From Forficula auricularia (taxonomy: Eukaryota; Arthropoda; Insecta; Dermaptera; Forficulidae): a DNA stretch of 64,000 nt. Shown in pieces: positions 62,157 through 64,000 of this stretch (positions are counted from its first letter, which is position 1; every line of letters starts with the position of its first letter). The notes beneath the pieces were generated by a model. That model was not told the DNA's origin. It made no database searches and saw nothing but the letters and a program-made list of their open reading frames with translations. Location of the stretch: contig JALMQS010000070.1 in assembly GCA_024734495.1 (NCBI GenBank), positions 14,193,486 to 14,257,485 of the forward strand, in the 5' to 3' direction. The translations under genes and the position numbers were made by a program.

Positions 62157-63591
62157 AGTCCAGGCAAATTACTTAAAAATGGCATAAACAGGAAATAATT
62201 CCCGGTAAAGATTTTATTGCTGGAATACCTTTATTGGTACTCCAATATTACTACCCTAAGTTTTCCCCCAAATCTGTGTTGTGGAAATTTTTCTACGCGC
62301 CTCAAAATGAGAAAATTTCGGAGTTTTTCAGTTTTTCTTGAATAACTCTAAAACGGCTTATCAAATCAAAAAGATATTTATTAGATAAATTAAAGCTCTT
62401 TAAATTACGCGTAAAATGATAACAATTTCATCTATTTAGATTAAGTAGAACCGGTACTAGCGCCTGTCAAAAAACAGCCCCGGGATCACTTTTGAATATC
62501 CCTAAAACTCGTACTTTTTAAAATTTTTCCCCATTTTGACCATGAAGGAGCATGTTTTCGACAAAGACCACTCTATACATTTTTAAAGTAGATTAAATTT
62601 GCTACAATTTAAATAAAGTTTCATCTTAATTGGATAATGGTAACCCGTGCCGCAATGATTGAAGTTTGAAGTTTTTTGCAAAATCGCAATTTTTCATTCA
62701 TAAAATGAAAACCACTCATTCTAGAAATTTGATTTCTATCTCATTCTCTAGGAAATTTTGTTGACTTGAATGTTTACTTCTACCACTTTTTTGTTAAAAC
62801 TCTTAGATTTATAGATATCCAGTATTTTCCATGACAGGAAATGATCCATTATTTCAAAAAATCGCAGTTTTTCCTTCATAAAATGAAAATCACTCATCCT
62901 AGAAACTTGATTTCTATCTCATTCTCTAGGAAGTTTTATTTACTTGAACGTTTACTTGTACCACTTTTTTGATAAAACTCTTAGATTTATAGATATTCTA
63001 CATTTTCCGGACAGGATATGATCCGAATCCTCAAAAGCGTCATGGAAAATGCTGGATATCTATAAATATAAGAGTTTTATAAAAAAGTAGTCCAAGTAAA
63101 CGTTCAAGTCAACAAAATTTACTAGAGAATGAGATAGAAATCAAGTTTCTAGGATGAGTGGTTTTCATTTTATGAAGGAAAAACTGCAGATTTTTGCAAA
63201 AAACTGCAAATTTAAACCTCATTGTGGCGCGGGTTACCATTATCCAATTAAGATGAAATGTTGTTTAAATTGTAGCAAATTTAATCTAGTTTAAAAATGT
63301 ATTGAATCGTCTTTGTCAAAAACGTGCTCCTTCATGGTCAAAATGGGGAAAAATCGAAAAAAGTACGAGTTTTAGGGATATTCAAAAGTGATATAATCCA
63401 TTTTAGAGCTATTTAAGAAAAACTGAAAAAACTCCGAAATTTTCTCATTTTGAGGCCCGTAGAAAAATTTCCACAACACAGTTTTGGGAGAAAAACTTAA
63501 GGTAATAATATTGGAGTACCAATAAAGATATTCCAGCAATAAAATCTTTACCGGAAATTATTTCCTGTTAAAATCGTAATTTGCCTAGACT
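62157..63591. repeat. Long-arm palindromic element, AGTCCAGGCAAATTA ends
   Basis: Arms of about 650 bp start AGTCCAGGCAAATTA and end in the mirror TAATTTGCCTAGACT. Internal segments (CATTTTCCATGACAGGA..., TAGATTTATAGATATCC) repeat several times. Related elements lie at 56816-57762 (AATCCAGTCAAATTGTG ends) and 27463-28460 (right end lost). No coding sequence found. Confidence 0.65.
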
Positions 63592-63655
63592 ATATATTAA
63601 GTAGGTAAAATTAATAATATATAGTAATAGATAAACATCTTTACCTTATAGATTT

Positions 63656-63809
63656 TGTTAAGTCAATGATGGAATCTAATGGCGGTAACCATGGAGACGC
63701 TTGATGTTTATTTTATTATTATTGTTTTGTTTTGGTGTCTCGCAAATAAAGGTTTTGTTTACATTTACGCCTAGTCCTTTTATTTAACTATTCGAATAAG
63801 AACATAACA
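63656..63809 (+). repeat. 5' LTR of a Ty3/gypsy-like retrotransposon
   Basis: Begins TGTTA and ends TAACA, a perfect 5-bp terminal inverted repeat. It contains AATAAA at 63745-63750 and is followed two bases later by a primer binding site. At 154 bp it is short for an LTR. The boundary rests on the TG...CA ends and the primer site, because the other LTR is outside the window. Confidence 0.75.
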
Positions 63810-63811
63810 AC

Positions 63812-63824
63812 TGGCGACGAGGAT
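63812..63824 (+). promoter_or_regulatory. Primer binding site, complementary to tRNA-Ser(GCU)
   Basis: TGGCGACGAGGAT is the reverse complement of the last 13 bases (with CCA) expected for animal tRNA-Ser(GCU). It starts two bases after the LTR, the normal position for minus-strand priming. Confidence 0.7.
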
Positions 63825-63825
63825 T

Positions 63826-64000
63826 ATGGAAGGTCAAGCATTTACATTTGAGCAAGTGAAAGAACTTCTAGAGAAGACATTACAAACGACTCAACATGGT
63901 AATGAACGGCTTATCGATTCAATTTCCCAGCGTGTAACGGAATTTAATTATGATCCAGAAAATAATAATACATTTGATATTTGGATCAGCCGGTTTGAAG
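63826..64000 (+). CDS. Gag N-terminus of the LTR retrotransposon (cut by window end)
   Basis: ATG 17 nt after the LTR opens a frame that runs off the window (58 codons). The block F-N-Y-D-P-E followed by T-F-D-I-W-I-S-R-F-E matches the FxYDPExxxTFExWxxRYE signature common in gag of animal Ty3/gypsy elements. Gag forms the particle that packages the element RNA. The rest of gag and pol should follow downstream. Confidence 0.8.
   Translation, partial: MEGQAFTFEQVKELLEKTLQTTQHGNERLIDSISQRVTEFNYDPENNNTFDIWISRFE

Overview
The window looks like nuclear DNA from an arthropod, most likely a hexapod. It is AT-rich, has spliceosomal introns and one assembly gap (100 N at 16168-16267), and is crowded with nested mobile elements: Penelope-like, LINE, Ty3/gypsy-like LTR, mariner/Tc1, hAT, TTAA-type, Helitron and MITE families. 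I base the clade call on gene similarity and repeat types. I cannot name the species.

The one complete host gene is CNOT10, a scaffold subunit of the CCR4-NOT deadenylase complex, on the minus strand from 45057 down to 20853. I traced 13 coding exons. All junctions have GT/AG ends and the phases join without a break, giving 2250 nt or 749 residues, close to vertebrate CNOT10. The 24-kb gene is almost entirely intron filled with transposons. An acceptor lies two bases before the ATG, so a non-coding 5' exon must lie further up (above 45070). Facing its 3' end is an open frame on the plus strand (19763-20623) that resembles the C-terminal tail of DNA topoisomerase II. It carries one in-frame TGA and an A-rich insertion.

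Layout: 1-16 kb holds MITEs, LINE scraps, a short Penelope-like insertion (4377-4783), tRNA-like units (9490-10074), a hAT MITE (14632-15001) and several large palindromes. 16-21 kb holds the gap, a TTAA element, a DUF4817-type transposon and the topoisomerase-like frame. 21-45 kb is CNOT10 with its transposon-filled introns. These include a 1.6-kb head-to-head Penelope-like element with GIY-YIG endonuclease (25381-27005), a Tc1-like relic, a LINE insertion with target duplication, and a mariner (42912-44151). 45-64 kb holds two satellite-like arrays, a Helitron with a G-rich core, more palindromes, and the 5' end of an LTR retrotransposon (63656-64000) whose primer site matches the 3' end of tRNA-Ser(GCU).

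The most interesting theme is RNA. At least six sequence-distinct repeat families carry hammerhead-ribozyme-like motifs. They share a CUGANGA core, a good stem II, GAAA, a minimal stem III (often ACGU or ACUAUAGU) and an NUH cleavage triplet, and several have a matching stem I. Some stems vary between copies in ways that keep the pairing. The motifs usually sit on both arms of a large inverted repeat, and commonly only one arm keeps an intact core. Hammerheads with reduced stem III are known from Penelope-like elements. The number of families here, the paired architecture and an extra base after A9 deserve a closer look.
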